From SZUA-368 sp028533045 (lineage in GTDB: Bacteria > Spirochaetota > Spirochaetia > DSM-2461), in NCBI GenBank assembly GCA_050031985.1, contig JBNAIG010000025.1, positions 62,001 through 126,000 of the forward strand: 64,000 nt of DNA. Reading direction: 5' to 3'. A model generated the notes under the pieces. That model did no database searches, was not told the DNA's origin, and was given only the letters and a program-made list of their open reading frames with translations. Numbering within the stretch: position 1 is the first letter of the stretch; each line of letters opens with the position of its first letter. Below, in pieces: positions 48,961 through 58,019 of the stretch. The position numbers were made by a program, and so were the translations under genes.

Positions 48961-51428
48961 TATTTCTTTCCTCCTAATAAATAGGCATATTTTTCAAAGA
49001 GAGTCTTAACCATCTTCTCATACTCTTTGGGAGCATCGTTTTTATCCATAAAATCGCCCCTGTTACCAAGGGTGATGGCTGTCTCTTTTATCTCTCCCCC
49101 CTCGCCGGAGAACCGCAGCTTAAGGGTCTCCCCTTCAAGGTAAAATCCCCGGTTTTGGCTGTTGGCAAACTCTTCGGCGCTGGAAAAGAGGGTGATTTTA
49201 TCCAGGTAGGGATTTCCCTCCCAGGGACAGAAGGTTCCGCAGTTACCGCACTCGTTACAAAGAGCGTCCAGGTGGAGGATTTGGGTGCGGTTCTTCTCTC
49301 CGGCCACCTCGATGGCCCGATTGGCCCGATTGGGACAGACATCTATACATTTATTACATTCGTAGTGGCAGTCAAGGCAGCGCAGGGCCTCTTTCTGCGT
49401 TCCTTCCGCTGTCAATTTCGCCTTGGGGTCTATTTCAAAGTTCACCCGCCCCTTTTTCCGCTCCACTTCTTCCCGGTCTTCCCCGGCGAAGGGTGCGGGG
49501 GGGGCCGGGGGGATTTCTCCCGCCAGGGCGTCAATTTGTTTAGCTGCGGCAGCGATATCTTCTATCAGGCCGATTTTAGGGTGATTATTTCCGTCGATGA
49601 TGAGGGCGATTCCCTCTTCCTTCAGGCTCTCTTCGCTCGGAAGCCCTTCGGGACAGGGGATGATTTTCACACCGCAAGTTTTAATGAAGTCCACATCGCC
49701 CTTAACTATCTCCCCGGGGAACTTGTAGCCCGGGAGGGAGTACTCTTCCTCGTCCGGACGGAGGTAAAGGGCCGTTTCATAGCCTCGTTGGGCCAGAAAA
49801 TAGGCCGCCGAGAGGGTAAAAAGTCCCTGCCCCAGGAGGGCGGCTCTCTTTCCGGCCCTTAATTCAGGGGCCTTGTGGGCCGCCATAAAATCGTCAAAAC
49901 CCTGTTCCCGGGCCTGTTTCTTTAGCTCCCGTATCTTTACCGGCGCCTCATAGTCCCGACGGGTACAGTTCTTTTCGCACCTACGGGAACAGTAGTGGCC
50001 GGTAATACCGGGCAGGGGATTCTTTTCGTAGATTACCCTAAGAGCCCCCGCATAATTGCCTTCACCCATTAGCTTAATATAACGGGGGGCGTCCTGTTCA
50101 ATGGGACAGGCCTCCTGGCAAGGGGGAACCACGCAGTTAAAAAGAGGGAGGGGGCGGGAAATCTGAACCTTCTCCTTACCGCGCCACTTTTTCTCCTTAT
50201 AGACCGACTTAAGGCTCTCCTCGGCCAGAAGAGTCAGTTTGGCCACATCAATCCTCTCCGGGGGGCTTGCGGGATGTTCCAGACAGCTCTCCACCATCTG
50301 AGACATTCTCATATATCCGCCGGGCTTCAGAAGTTCGGTACAAACGGTCAGGGGACGAATCCCCGTCTCCCACACATCGGCTATATTGTAGTCCGAAAGG
50401 CCGCCGGAAAAGGAGATAGCCAAATCACCCTCAAAGGCTTGAGCCAGACCGGCGGCCACGTTAATCGAGAGGGGGTAGAGGGGGCGGCCCGAGAGGTACA
50501 TCTCCTCCCCGGGCAACTGGTCGAGCTTATTGAGAACCCCCAGGGTATTGGTCAGCTTAATCCCAAAGAAGCGCTTCTCCTTTTGGGCCAAATCCTTTAG
50601 CCGAGTGATCATGGAGACCGCATCGTCAAAAACAAGGTCCTTTTCAAAGGCTTCCCGGGGTACCTGAACGTAGTCAAAACCGCTCTCATTCAGGAAATTG
50701 TTGATAAAATCTTCCCCCAGAAGGGTGGGGTTCAGCTTCACATAGGTGTTGAGCTTTTTCATCTCCAACATATAGGAGCAGATTTTTTCGATCTCATCGG
50801 GGGGGCAGCCGTGCATGGTGGATATGCTGATTTGGCTTCCCATATGGGGCGAGGGGATTTCAAGATCGATTCCTTCCCGGCGAGCTATCTTCTTTAGGAT
50901 AGCCCCGTAGGCCTCATAACGGGGGTCGATACGGGCGTCCTTCATCCTCTCTATAAACTGGTCCACCCGGGGAGATGAGATACCCTCCAGGTCATAGCCC
51001 ACGCTCATGTTAAAAATAAAATCGCCCCCTCCGTCGGTCCATCCCAGGAATTCCTTAAAAAAGTGAAGGAGGAACCAGGCCTTAAGGTACTCGTCAAAGG
51101 CCTGATCCAGGGTGAATTCGGAGGACCACTCTACGTTATAGCACTCGTCCCGGGCATCGATGCAGGGTTTTTCCAGCTCCAATTCGTCAAGAATCTGAAC
51201 CGTCTTGAGCTCAAAGAAGCGGGCGCCGCTTAGGTAGGCTGCCAAAAAATTGGGGGCCATTTGGGTATGCGGTCCTGCGGCGGGGCCCAAAGGAAGGGGG
51301 CCGGAGGGGAAATCGTCCGTAAAAAAGGCGGCCCGGGGAATCCCGACGAGGGAGGCGGAGTTCTTGTACTCTTCCAGAGCTGCATTTATTAAATCCTCAA
51401 AGGAGAGGGGAAACATTCTATCTGACAT
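48960..51428 (-). CDS. ygfK: YgfK-like iron-sulfur oxidoreductase, shortened
   Basis: An 822-residue protein; E. coli YgfK is about 1030. Domains in order: a dihydroorotate-dehydrogenase-like barrel (about 1-410, with MGSQISISTMHGCPPDEIEKI and KLTNTLGVLN); a GltD-like Fe-S entry (CVVPPCQEACP, HYCSRRCEKNC, about 430-510); an FAD-type Rossmann start (LLGQGLFTLSAAYFLAQRGYETALY) cut short after about 100 residues, without a visible NAD(P) GxGxxG half; and two C-terminal 4Fe-4S motifs (CHYECNKCIDVCP, CNECGNCGTFCP). Likely the electron partner of the Mo enzyme encoded downstream, perhaps reducing urate or an intermediate. First gene of this operon; no ribosome binding site before ATG 51428. Confidence 0.92.
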   Translation of the reverse strand: MSDRMFPLSFEDLINAALEEYKNSASLVGIPRAAFFTDDFPSGPLPLGPAAGPHTQMAPNFLAAYLSGARFFELKTVQILDELELEKPCIDARDECYNVEWSSEFTLDQAFDEYLKAWFLLHFFKEFLGWTDGGGDFIFNMSVGYDLEGISSPRVDQFIERMKDARIDPRYEAYGAILKKIARREGIDLEIPSPHMGSQISISTMHGCPPDEIEKICSYMLEMKKLNTYVKLNPTLLGEDFINNFLNESGFDYVQVPREAFEKDLVFDDAVSMITRLKDLAQKEKRFFGIKLTNTLGVLNKLDQLPGEEMYLSGRPLYPLSINVAAGLAQAFEGDLAISFSGGLSDYNIADVWETGIRPLTVCTELLKPGGYMRMSQMVESCLEHPASPPERIDVAKLTLLAEESLKSVYKEKKWRGKEKVQISRPLPLFNCVVPPCQEACPIEQDAPRYIKLMGEGNYAGALRVIYEKNPLPGITGHYCSRRCEKNCTRRDYEAPVKIRELKKQAREQGFDDFMAAHKAPELRAGKRAALLGQGLFTLSAAYFLAQRGYETALYLRPDEEEYSLPGYKFPGEIVKGDVDFIKTCGVKIIPCPEGLPSEESLKEEGIALIIDGNNHPKIGLIEDIAAAAKQIDALAGEIPPAPPAPFAGEDREEVERKKGRVNFEIDPKAKLTAEGTQKEALRCLDCHYECNKCIDVCPNRANRAIEVAGEKNRTQILHLDALCNECGNCGTFCPWEGNPYLDKITLFSSAEEFANSQNRGFYLEGETLKLRFSGEGGEIKETAITLGNRGDFMDKNDAPKEYEKMVKTLFEKYAYLLGGKK

Positions 51429-51589
51429 AGTTAAAGAGTAACACAGGGGAGGAATAAAATAAATATATATCGGTTAAATAGCCGCTTATACTTGACCTCT
51501 TTCCCTTAGGAGAAATAAAATGATAGGAAGAGCCCTTATTAAAGGGGCTCGTAAGTCTGTTTATAATTGTGTGTACGTGGAGGATCATA

Positions 51590-52225
51590 ATGGACAAATC
51601 AACAAAGTTAAATCATTTTATTTATATACTCATCTATGCTTCGATCTGGGGTTTCCTGGAAGCTACCCTGGGATGGAGTCTGCAGTTTCTTGCCATACAG
51701 GTCTCCGGATTCGTTATGTTTCCTCTGGCCATGTATATTTTGCTTTCCGCCTATCGGAAGCTGGAGAGCGCCCGCAGCCTTGTGGCAATTGGTGTGGTTG
51801 CCGGGGTTATTAAGCTGGTTAACCTGCTTCTTCCCGGCCTGCCTCCCATTAAAACGATTAATCCCGCTATCGCTCTGGTTCTGGAAGCCAGTTTCGCGGC
51901 CCTTTTTATTCCCGCTTTAATGAAGGTAAAAGGGGCGGCCCGTTTAGGCTTTTCCACCCTTCTTAACCTGAGTTGGAGAGGGGCTTTTCTTCTGACCGCC
52001 CTGGCTATTCAGGTTCTTTGGGTGATTCCCATGGGGCTTTTAAAGTCGGGAGAGATGATTTTTAGCTATCTTGTGGTAAATGGCCTTGTCAGTTCTCTGA
52101 TCACTTGGATGATTGTGATGATTGAAGCCCGGCCGGGACTGAGTCTCTCTATTAAACTTAAAAAGCCTTCTATCTGGGCCCTTCCCCTGTTGGCGGGCTC
52201 TGTGGGCGCTCAGCTTTTTCTCTAA
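51590..52225 (+). CDS. Unknown six-helix membrane protein of the Mo-hydroxylase cluster
   Basis: A 211-residue integral membrane protein with about six helices, starting at ATG 51590 after GGAGG. The first helix region (IYILIYASIWGFLEATLGWSLQFLAIQVSGFVMFPLAMYILLSAYRKL) has a conserved-looking Glu-Ala-Thr and a Ser-Gly-Phe-Val-Met-Phe-Pro stretch; a Lys-Thr-Ile-Asn-Pro-Ala turn follows near residue 85. The size and layout are reminiscent of small ECF-type S components, but no substrate motif is recognised. It heads the XdhC-guanine deaminase-Mo-hydroxylase operon and lies 17 nt before xdhC-like. It might import a purine, molybdate or a selenium compound, or anchor the enzyme; unknown. Confidence 0.8.
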   Translation: MDKSTKLNHFIYILIYASIWGFLEATLGWSLQFLAIQVSGFVMFPLAMYILLSAYRKLESARSLVAIGVVAGVIKLVNLLLPGLPPIKTINPAIALVLEASFAALFIPALMKVKGAARLGFSTLLNLSWRGAFLLTALAIQVLWVIPMGLLKSGEMIFSYLVVNGLVSSLITWMIVMIEARPGLSLSIKLKKPSIWALPLLAGSVGAQLFL

Positions 52226-52242
52226 ATACCGGATAGATTCAT

Positions 52243-53058
52243 ATGATAAGCGATCTATACGGGAAAATTTCCGAACTTACCTCTCGGGGGAGGTCTTGCG
52301 TTATGGTCACCGTGGCCGAAACGGAAGGATTCGGGCCCATGACGGTGGGAAAGAAAATGCTTGTCCTTGATGACGGCTCCTCTGAGGGAACCGTGGGGGG
52401 CGGGGCATTGGAATTCGAGGCCCTTCAGACAGCCCAAGAGGTTCTTAAGGATCAAAAGAGTCGGCTTGTCTCCTATCTTCTCAATGAGGGAAAGGTAAAG
52501 GAGGGATTCAAGACTGTCCCCATGGTGTGTGGAGGAACGGCCAAGTTCTTCTATGAGTACCTTTCCGGCGGGGACCGGGTCTCTATTTTTGGGGGAGGTC
52601 ATGTGGGCCAGGCACTGGTGCGGCAGCTCAATCTTTTGGGGTACTACACCATACTTATAGATGACCGGGAGGATATTTTTACCTCCGAAGCCCCCGCCTG
52701 TGAGTGCATTCACGAGGCTTTTCACTCCTATGCTATGAAAGCTCCCCTCGATGAGTCGAGCTATGTGGTTATTTGTACCGCCTCCCATGCCAATGACTTT
52801 GACGTGGCCCGGGCCCTGACCGAACGGGGCGTCAAACCCAAGTATCTGGGAATGCTCGCCTCTCCTTTAAAAAAGGCGGAACTTGTTTCTCGGTTGGAGA
52901 AGGAGTTTGGGGCCGATCTGGATCTTTCCCACTTCTACAGCCCCGTGGGCCTGGACATAGGAGGGGAGTCTCCTGCGGATATCGCCCTTTCCGTAGCCGC
53001 CGAAATTAGTGCCGTTAAATACGAAAGGAGAGAAATCTCCCACATGAGGAACCGGTAA
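52243..53058 (+). CDS. xdhC: XdhC/CoxI-family molybdenum cofactor maturation protein
   Basis: A 271-residue XdhC/CoxI protein: N-terminal domain with GRSCVMVTVAETEGFGPMTVGKKMLV and GTVGGGALEFEAL, then a Rossmann domain with VSIFGGGHVGQALVRQLNLLGYYTILIDDREDIF. XdhC binds molybdopterin, adds the terminal sulfur (or selenium) with a desulfurase and inserts the cofactor into xanthine dehydrogenase-type enzymes. It is placed between the membrane protein and guanine deaminase, and its target is probably the Mo subunit at 55752-58019, perhaps also the one at 46699-48960. Confidence 0.92.
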   Translation: MISDLYGKISELTSRGRSCVMVTVAETEGFGPMTVGKKMLVLDDGSSEGTVGGGALEFEALQTAQEVLKDQKSRLVSYLLNEGKVKEGFKTVPMVCGGTAKFFYEYLSGGDRVSIFGGGHVGQALVRQLNLLGYYTILIDDREDIFTSEAPACECIHEAFHSYAMKAPLDESSYVVICTASHANDFDVARALTERGVKPKYLGMLASPLKKAELVSRLEKEFGADLDLSHFYSPVGLDIGGESPADIALSVAAEISAVKYERREISHMRNR

Positions 53059-53059
53059 T

Positions 53060-54322
53060 TTGATTAACCTGTACAAAGGAAATTTTATAGATACCCCCAC
53101 TCCCGGTGAATTCCGGGTAAGGGAAGAGTCGGTAGCCGTGGTGGAGGAGGGAAAGCTGATTTCCCTGGAGAGCCAGGTGCCTCGGGAGTATGCCTCCCTG
53201 CCCGTAAGGGATTTGGGACTTGTGATACCCTCCTTTATTGACCTGCACGTTCATGCCCCCCAGCATATGCAGATGGGAGCGGGTCTGGATTTGGGACTCC
53301 TGGACTGGCTGGACAATCACACCTTTCCCGGGGAAACCCGTTTTGCCAATGAAGATTATGCCCGGGAACTTTATCCGCTTTTTGCCAAGGAGCTCTTAAG
53401 GCAGGGGAGTTTAAGGTCCGTGGTATACGGGACCATCCACGGGAAGTCCACCCTGATTTTGGCGGAAGCCCTGGAAAAGGCCGGACTGACCGCCTTTGTG
53501 GGGAAGATCAATATGGATCAGAACGCCCCCGATTCTCTTAAGGAAGAAACAGAGGAGTCCCTGAGGGAAAGTGTCGATTTCTGTGAAAGAATGGCCGCCC
53601 ATGAACGGGTCCGCCCCATCCTGACCCCCCGTTTTGCTCCCAGCTGTACGGAAAAACTTATGAAGGGGCTTGGTGAGTTGGCCCGCAAGAAGGACCTGCC
53701 CGTCCAATCCCATCTGGCCGAAACCCGTCCCGAGGCCCGTTGGGTTTCGGAACTTTTCCCCAAAAGTCGCAGCTACACCCATGTTTATGATGACTGCGGT
53801 CTTCTGGGGCCGGGAAGCCTTATGGCCCATGGTATCTATTTAAGCGACGAAGAGATAGAACTGATTCGGGAAAGGGAAGCCACCCTGGTTCACTGTCCCA
53901 GCGCCAATATCAATCTGAGCAGCGGTATTATGCCTCTGGGGCGCTATCTGGACGGGGGAGTTAATCCGGGATTGGGCTCCGATGTGGGGGCCGGTCATAC
54001 CTTAGCCATGTACCGGGCGGTGGTTCAGGCCGTTCAGGTCTCCAAGCTCCTGCGGGTTATGGAGCCCGAGGGAAATCACCGGACAATAAAACTCTCCGAG
54101 GCCTTCTATCTGGCCACCATGGGGAACGGCCGATTTTTCACAGGCCGGGGTTTTGAGCCCTGCGGGGCCTTTGAGGCGGGAATGAGCTTTGACGCTCTGG
54201 CCATTGACCTGGAACTGCCCAAGGCGGTGGGAATGTCTCCCCTTAATCAACTGGAGCGCTTCCTTTATTCCGGGGACGACCGCCATATAAAAACACGAAT
54301 CTTAGCAGGTAGGGAATTATGA
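53060..54322 (+). CDS. guaD: Guanine deaminase-like amidohydrolase
   Basis: A 420-residue metal amidohydrolase. PSFIDLHVHAPQHMQMGAGLDLGLLDWLDNHTFPGE is the guanine deaminase signature around the first zinc ligands; HLAETRPE, HGIYLSDEEIELIREREATLVHCPSAN and LGSDVGAGHTLAM supply the other ligands and the substrate pocket. It converts guanine to xanthine, feeding the Mo hydroxylase encoded next. The start is TTG 53060, two nt after the xdhC stop, with GAGG 9 nt upstream. Its stop overlaps the next gene by ATGA. Confidence 0.93.
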   Translation: MINLYKGNFIDTPTPGEFRVREESVAVVEEGKLISLESQVPREYASLPVRDLGLVIPSFIDLHVHAPQHMQMGAGLDLGLLDWLDNHTFPGETRFANEDYARELYPLFAKELLRQGSLRSVVYGTIHGKSTLILAEALEKAGLTAFVGKINMDQNAPDSLKEETEESLRESVDFCERMAAHERVRPILTPRFAPSCTEKLMKGLGELARKKDLPVQSHLAETRPEARWVSELFPKSRSYTHVYDDCGLLGPGSLMAHGIYLSDEEIELIREREATLVHCPSANINLSSGIMPLGRYLDGGVNPGLGSDVGAGHTLAMYRAVVQAVQVSKLLRVMEPEGNHRTIKLSEAFYLATMGNGRFFTGRGFEPCGAFEAGMSFDALAIDLELPKAVGMSPLNQLERFLYSGDDRHIKTRILAGREL

Positions 54323-55755
54323 AGATAGACTGTCGATTTATTCTAAACCATAGGGAGATGGAACTTTCCCTCCCCCCCGGTCGTTCAGTGCTGGATCTTT
54401 TAAGAAAGGATTTGGGAATGTACGGCACCAGGGAAGGCTGCCGGGAAGGGGAGTGCGGGGCCTGTACGGTTATTCTGGGCCGGGTTCCTCTGGCGGTTTA
54501 TCGTCCCATGGCGTCCTGTATCATGCCCGTGGGCCAGCTGAATTATACTCACCTGGTGACCATAGAGGGGCTTCAGGGTGAGAGGCCCAATCGGCTTCAG
54601 CAGGCTTTTTTGAATCAGGGGGCTTCCCAATGCGGTTTCTGTACTTCCGGCTTCATCCTGGCCCTTACGGGATATCTTCTGGAAGGGCGGTCCGTGACTC
54701 TTGAGGGCGCGGTGAATGCTCTGGACGGGAATATCTGCCGCTGTACCGGCTACGGTTCCATTCGCCGAGCCGTGGAGGAGACGGTGGAACCCCTTGTGGG
54801 GAAGGTTCCCTCCCTTCAGTCGCTCATAGAACTGGATTTGCTCCCCCCCTATTTTACGGAAATTCCCAAAAGACTGGAAAAACTCAGGCTTAAATCTCTG
54901 GCCGATTCACAGGAGCTTAGCTTTGAACGGATCAAAGAGAGGGGCCCTCTTATTGCGGGGGGAACCGATTTGTATGTACAGCGGGGAGAAGCTCTGGAGA
55001 AGGGGCAGCCCCGTTTTATCATTCCCGAGTCGGAGGCCATTCGGGAAGAGGAGGGGATGATTGTTATTCCCGCTTCGGCTACCATGGAGCAGCTGCGGCT
55101 TAGTCCTTTTATGAATGAAGCCTTTCCCCTGTGGAGTGAGAAGCTCCTGCTCGTGGCCTCCCATATTTTAAGGAATCGGGCCACTTTGGGAGGAAATCTG
55201 GTTAATGCCTCTCCCATTGGGGACGGGGCGGTACTGCTTCTTGCTCTGGATGCTCAAATTCAGCTTAGCTCAGAGGAGGGTACTTCACGGCGTCTTCCCC
55301 TCAGAGAGTTTTTTCTGGATTACAAAAAGCTGGACCTTAAAGAGGGGGAACTGGTGGATTGTCTCCTTGTGAAAAAATATGAATCCAAGCAGCTATGGAA
55401 CTTTGCGAAAGTGAGCAAACGGGAGCGTCTGGATATTGCCAGCTGTAACTCGGCCGCCCTTTTTACCGTGGAAGAGGGGTGTATCAGTTCCGCCGGGATC
55501 GCCCTGGGCGGGGTTGCTCCCGTTCCTTTTACTGCTGGAAAGACCATGGCCTGGCTTAAGGGTAAGTCTCTCACAAAAGAGACCCTCCTTGGCTCCTTTG
55601 ACATTTTGCAAAAAGAGATTAACCCCATTGATGATGTACGGGGGAGTTCTACCTATAAGAGACGTTTGGCTTCGGCCCTTCTGGCGGACCACTACCTTCG
55701 CTGTTTCCCCGACCTGTGCAGCTATGACGATTTGGCAAAAGGAGGCGTACTGTGA
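54319..55755 (+). CDS. Fused 2Fe-2S/FAD subunit of a xanthine-dehydrogenase-type enzyme
   Basis: A 478-residue fusion. Residues 1-160 hold both 2Fe-2S sites (CREGECGACTVILG; CGFCTSGFILAL; CRCTGYGSIRRAVEE). Residues 190-478 are a CO-dehydrogenase-type FAD-binding domain with LIAGGTDLYVQ and ILRNRATLGGNLVNASPIGDGAVLLLALDA. This is the layout of bacterial XdhA. It passes electrons from the Mo subunit to NAD+ or another acceptor. ATGA overlap with guaD and GTGA overlap with the Mo subunit make it a tightly coupled enzyme operon. Confidence 0.95.
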   Translation: MKIDCRFILNHREMELSLPPGRSVLDLLRKDLGMYGTREGCREGECGACTVILGRVPLAVYRPMASCIMPVGQLNYTHLVTIEGLQGERPNRLQQAFLNQGASQCGFCTSGFILALTGYLLEGRSVTLEGAVNALDGNICRCTGYGSIRRAVEETVEPLVGKVPSLQSLIELDLLPPYFTEIPKRLEKLRLKSLADSQELSFERIKERGPLIAGGTDLYVQRGEALEKGQPRFIIPESEAIREEEGMIVIPASATMEQLRLSPFMNEAFPLWSEKLLLVASHILRNRATLGGNLVNASPIGDGAVLLLALDAQIQLSSEEGTSRRLPLREFFLDYKKLDLKEGELVDCLLVKKYESKQLWNFAKVSKRERLDIASCNSAALFTVEEGCISSAGIALGGVAPVPFTAGKTMAWLKGKSLTKETLLGSFDILQKEINPIDDVRGSSTYKRRLASALLADHYLRCFPDLCSYDDLAKGGVL

Positions 55756-58019
55756 AAAATCCCGATAGCACCTACCATGTGATGGGTCTTACCCGCTATG
55801 TGGATGACCAGGACTTCCCCCAACGGGGCCTCCACTGCGTTGTCTTTTTCTCTCCCGTGGCCAAAGGAAAAGTCCGGAAACTCGATATTTCCCGGGCCGC
55901 AGAAGTGAGGGGAGTGGATTTCATTCTTACCGCCCGGGATATCCCCGGTGAGAACCAGATAGGCGGCATCATTGAGGATGAAATTCTCATGGCCGAGGAT
56001 GAGGTGGACTTTGTGGGAATGCCCATGGCCGCCGTTTACGGACGCACAGAGGAAGCCGCCCGGGAAGCGGTCGAGCTGATTGAAGTGGACATTGAGGAGG
56101 AGACTCCCATTCTGGACCCCCGGGAAGCCTATGAGAAGAATGAGCTTATAGCCCCCGTGCGTACATTTACCCTGGGGAATACGGAGGAAGCCATTGCCGG
56201 AGCCGCCTACGTGGCCCGGGGAAGGGCCGAGTCCGGTGCGCAGGAGCATTTTTACCTGGAAACCCAGGCGACCATAGCCACACCCACCGAGGAGGGGAAC
56301 ATTTTTCTCTCCACCGGAACCCAGGCTCCCACATCGGTACAGCGCTGCGTGGCCAAGGTGTGCGGTTACCCCATGAACAAGATAGAAGTGGATGTGAGAC
56401 GCCTGGGCGGCGCCTTCGGAGGTAAGGAGGACCAGGCCAATACCTGGGCCTGTTTTGCCGCCCTGGGAGCCCAAAAGTCCGGTCTTCCCTGCCGTATGGT
56501 CCTGCGCCGGTCGGAGGATATGCTGGCCACGGGAAAACGGCACCCCTACAGTTCGGACTTTACCCTAGCCCTGGATCGGGAAGGAAAGTTCCTGGCCTAT
56601 AAGGCTATGTTCTACCAGAATGCCGGTGCCGCCGCAGACCTTTCCACCTCCGTTTTGGAAAGAACTCTGTTCCATGCCACCGCCTCCTACTATGTGCCCC
56701 ATGTCCATGCCACGGCCGCATCCTGCCGTACCAATATAACGCCCAATACCGCTTTTCGGGGTTTTGGCGGACCCCAGGGGATGTTTGTCTTTGAAGCGGC
56801 CATTCGGGAGGCCTCTCGGGTCAGCGGAATTTCCGTAGAAGAACTGCAAAGAAAGAACCTTTTGAAAACCGGCGATCTTCTCTCCTATGGGCAGATCGCA
56901 GAAAACGCCCGGGCCGAGCGCTGCTGGGACAGGGCTCTGGAAAAATACGAACTTCCCAAACGGATGAAAGCCATAGATAATCAGAGGGAGAAAGAGAAAA
57001 CTTCTGGTAAGTTGGAGCGGTATGGCCGGGGCTATGCCCTCATGCCGGTTTGTTTTGGAATCAGCTTTACCACCACCTTTCTTAATCAGGCCCGGGCCCA
57101 TATTCATGTTTATACCGACGGCAGTGTGGGGGTCAGCACCGGGGCCGTAGAGATGGGTCAGGGGGTGAATCACAAGATTCGGGAGATCGTTTCGGAGAGC
57201 TTTGGCATAGACGGAACACATATCAAACTTGAGTCTACCAATACCACCCGGGTTTCCAACTCAAGTCCCACAGCCGCCAGCAGTGGAGCCGATTTTAACG
57301 GCGCCGCCGCCCTCATGGCCTGTGAGATGATTAAGGAGCGCCTTTTCAAATATATGGCCTCCACCCTGGAGTGTAAGGCGGAGGATCTTTCCCTGAAGGA
57401 CGGCCGTCTCTATCAGAAGGAAAGCCCCTGTGAGGAGAGCTGGGAGGATGTGGTTATTCAAGCCTATCGTGCCCGGGTGCAGTTAAGCGCCGAGGCCCAC
57501 TACTCCACACCGGACCTCCACTTTGATAAAAGCACAGAGAAGGGACACCCCTTTGCCTACCACACCTACGGAACCGCCTATTTTGAAGCGGAAGTGGACC
57601 GACTTTTGGGAACTTATCGGGTGGAAAAGGCCTATGTGGTTCACGATTTGGGACGGTCTATTAATCCCCTCATAGACCTGGGACAGGTGGAAGGGGGAAT
57701 GGTCCAGGGAATCGGATGGCTTACCATGGAAGAGATGCGCTATGCCGAATCGGGAAGGCCTCTCACGGCCACGGCGGGAACCTATAAAATGCCCGATATC
57801 TCATCGGCACCGGTAGATATGAAGGTGGAATTCCTGGAAGATGCCTATAATGACAGGGCCGTAAAAGGGTCCAAGGCCGTGGGGGAACCACCCTTTATGT
57901 ACGGAATAGGGGCCTATTGGGCCATTAAGAGGGCGGCCGGGACGGATTTTTGTTCCTATACGGCTCCCCTTACACCGGAGCGGCTTATGGGAGAGACCCG
58001 GGGGAATCGGCCAGATTAA
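55752..58019 (+). CDS. Xanthine-dehydrogenase-type molybdenum subunit
   Basis: A 755-residue catalytic subunit with GRTEEAAREAVELIEVDIEEE, the Mo-pterin loop RRLGGAFGGKEDQ, TAFRGFGGPQGMFVFE, GAVEMGQGVNHKI and the catalytic Glu in KAVGEPPFMYGIGAYWA. The length fits XdhB-type large subunits paired with a fused FeS-FAD chain. Together with guanine deaminase it should oxidise hypoxanthine/xanthine. The start is GTG 55752 in a GTGA overlap. Its end overlaps the convergent ABC ATPase gene by 35 bp. Confidence 0.95.
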   Translation: MKNPDSTYHVMGLTRYVDDQDFPQRGLHCVVFFSPVAKGKVRKLDISRAAEVRGVDFILTARDIPGENQIGGIIEDEILMAEDEVDFVGMPMAAVYGRTEEAAREAVELIEVDIEEETPILDPREAYEKNELIAPVRTFTLGNTEEAIAGAAYVARGRAESGAQEHFYLETQATIATPTEEGNIFLSTGTQAPTSVQRCVAKVCGYPMNKIEVDVRRLGGAFGGKEDQANTWACFAALGAQKSGLPCRMVLRRSEDMLATGKRHPYSSDFTLALDREGKFLAYKAMFYQNAGAAADLSTSVLERTLFHATASYYVPHVHATAASCRTNITPNTAFRGFGGPQGMFVFEAAIREASRVSGISVEELQRKNLLKTGDLLSYGQIAENARAERCWDRALEKYELPKRMKAIDNQREKEKTSGKLERYGRGYALMPVCFGISFTTTFLNQARAHIHVYTDGSVGVSTGAVEMGQGVNHKIREIVSESFGIDGTHIKLESTNTTRVSNSSPTAASSGADFNGAAALMACEMIKERLFKYMASTLECKAEDLSLKDGRLYQKESPCEESWEDVVIQAYRARVQLSAEAHYSTPDLHFDKSTEKGHPFAYHTYGTAYFEAEVDRLLGTYRVEKAYVVHDLGRSINPLIDLGQVEGGMVQGIGWLTMEEMRYAESGRPLTATAGTYKMPDISSAPVDMKVEFLEDAYNDRAVKGSKAVGEPPFMYGIGAYWAIKRAAGTDFCSYTAPLTPERLMGETRGNRPD

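Noticed and set aside
51520..51813. Plus-strand frame with a good AGGAG before its ATG
   Set aside because: It runs into the membrane-protein gene in another frame and its product shows no coherent fold; the AGGAG may be chance or part of a leader.
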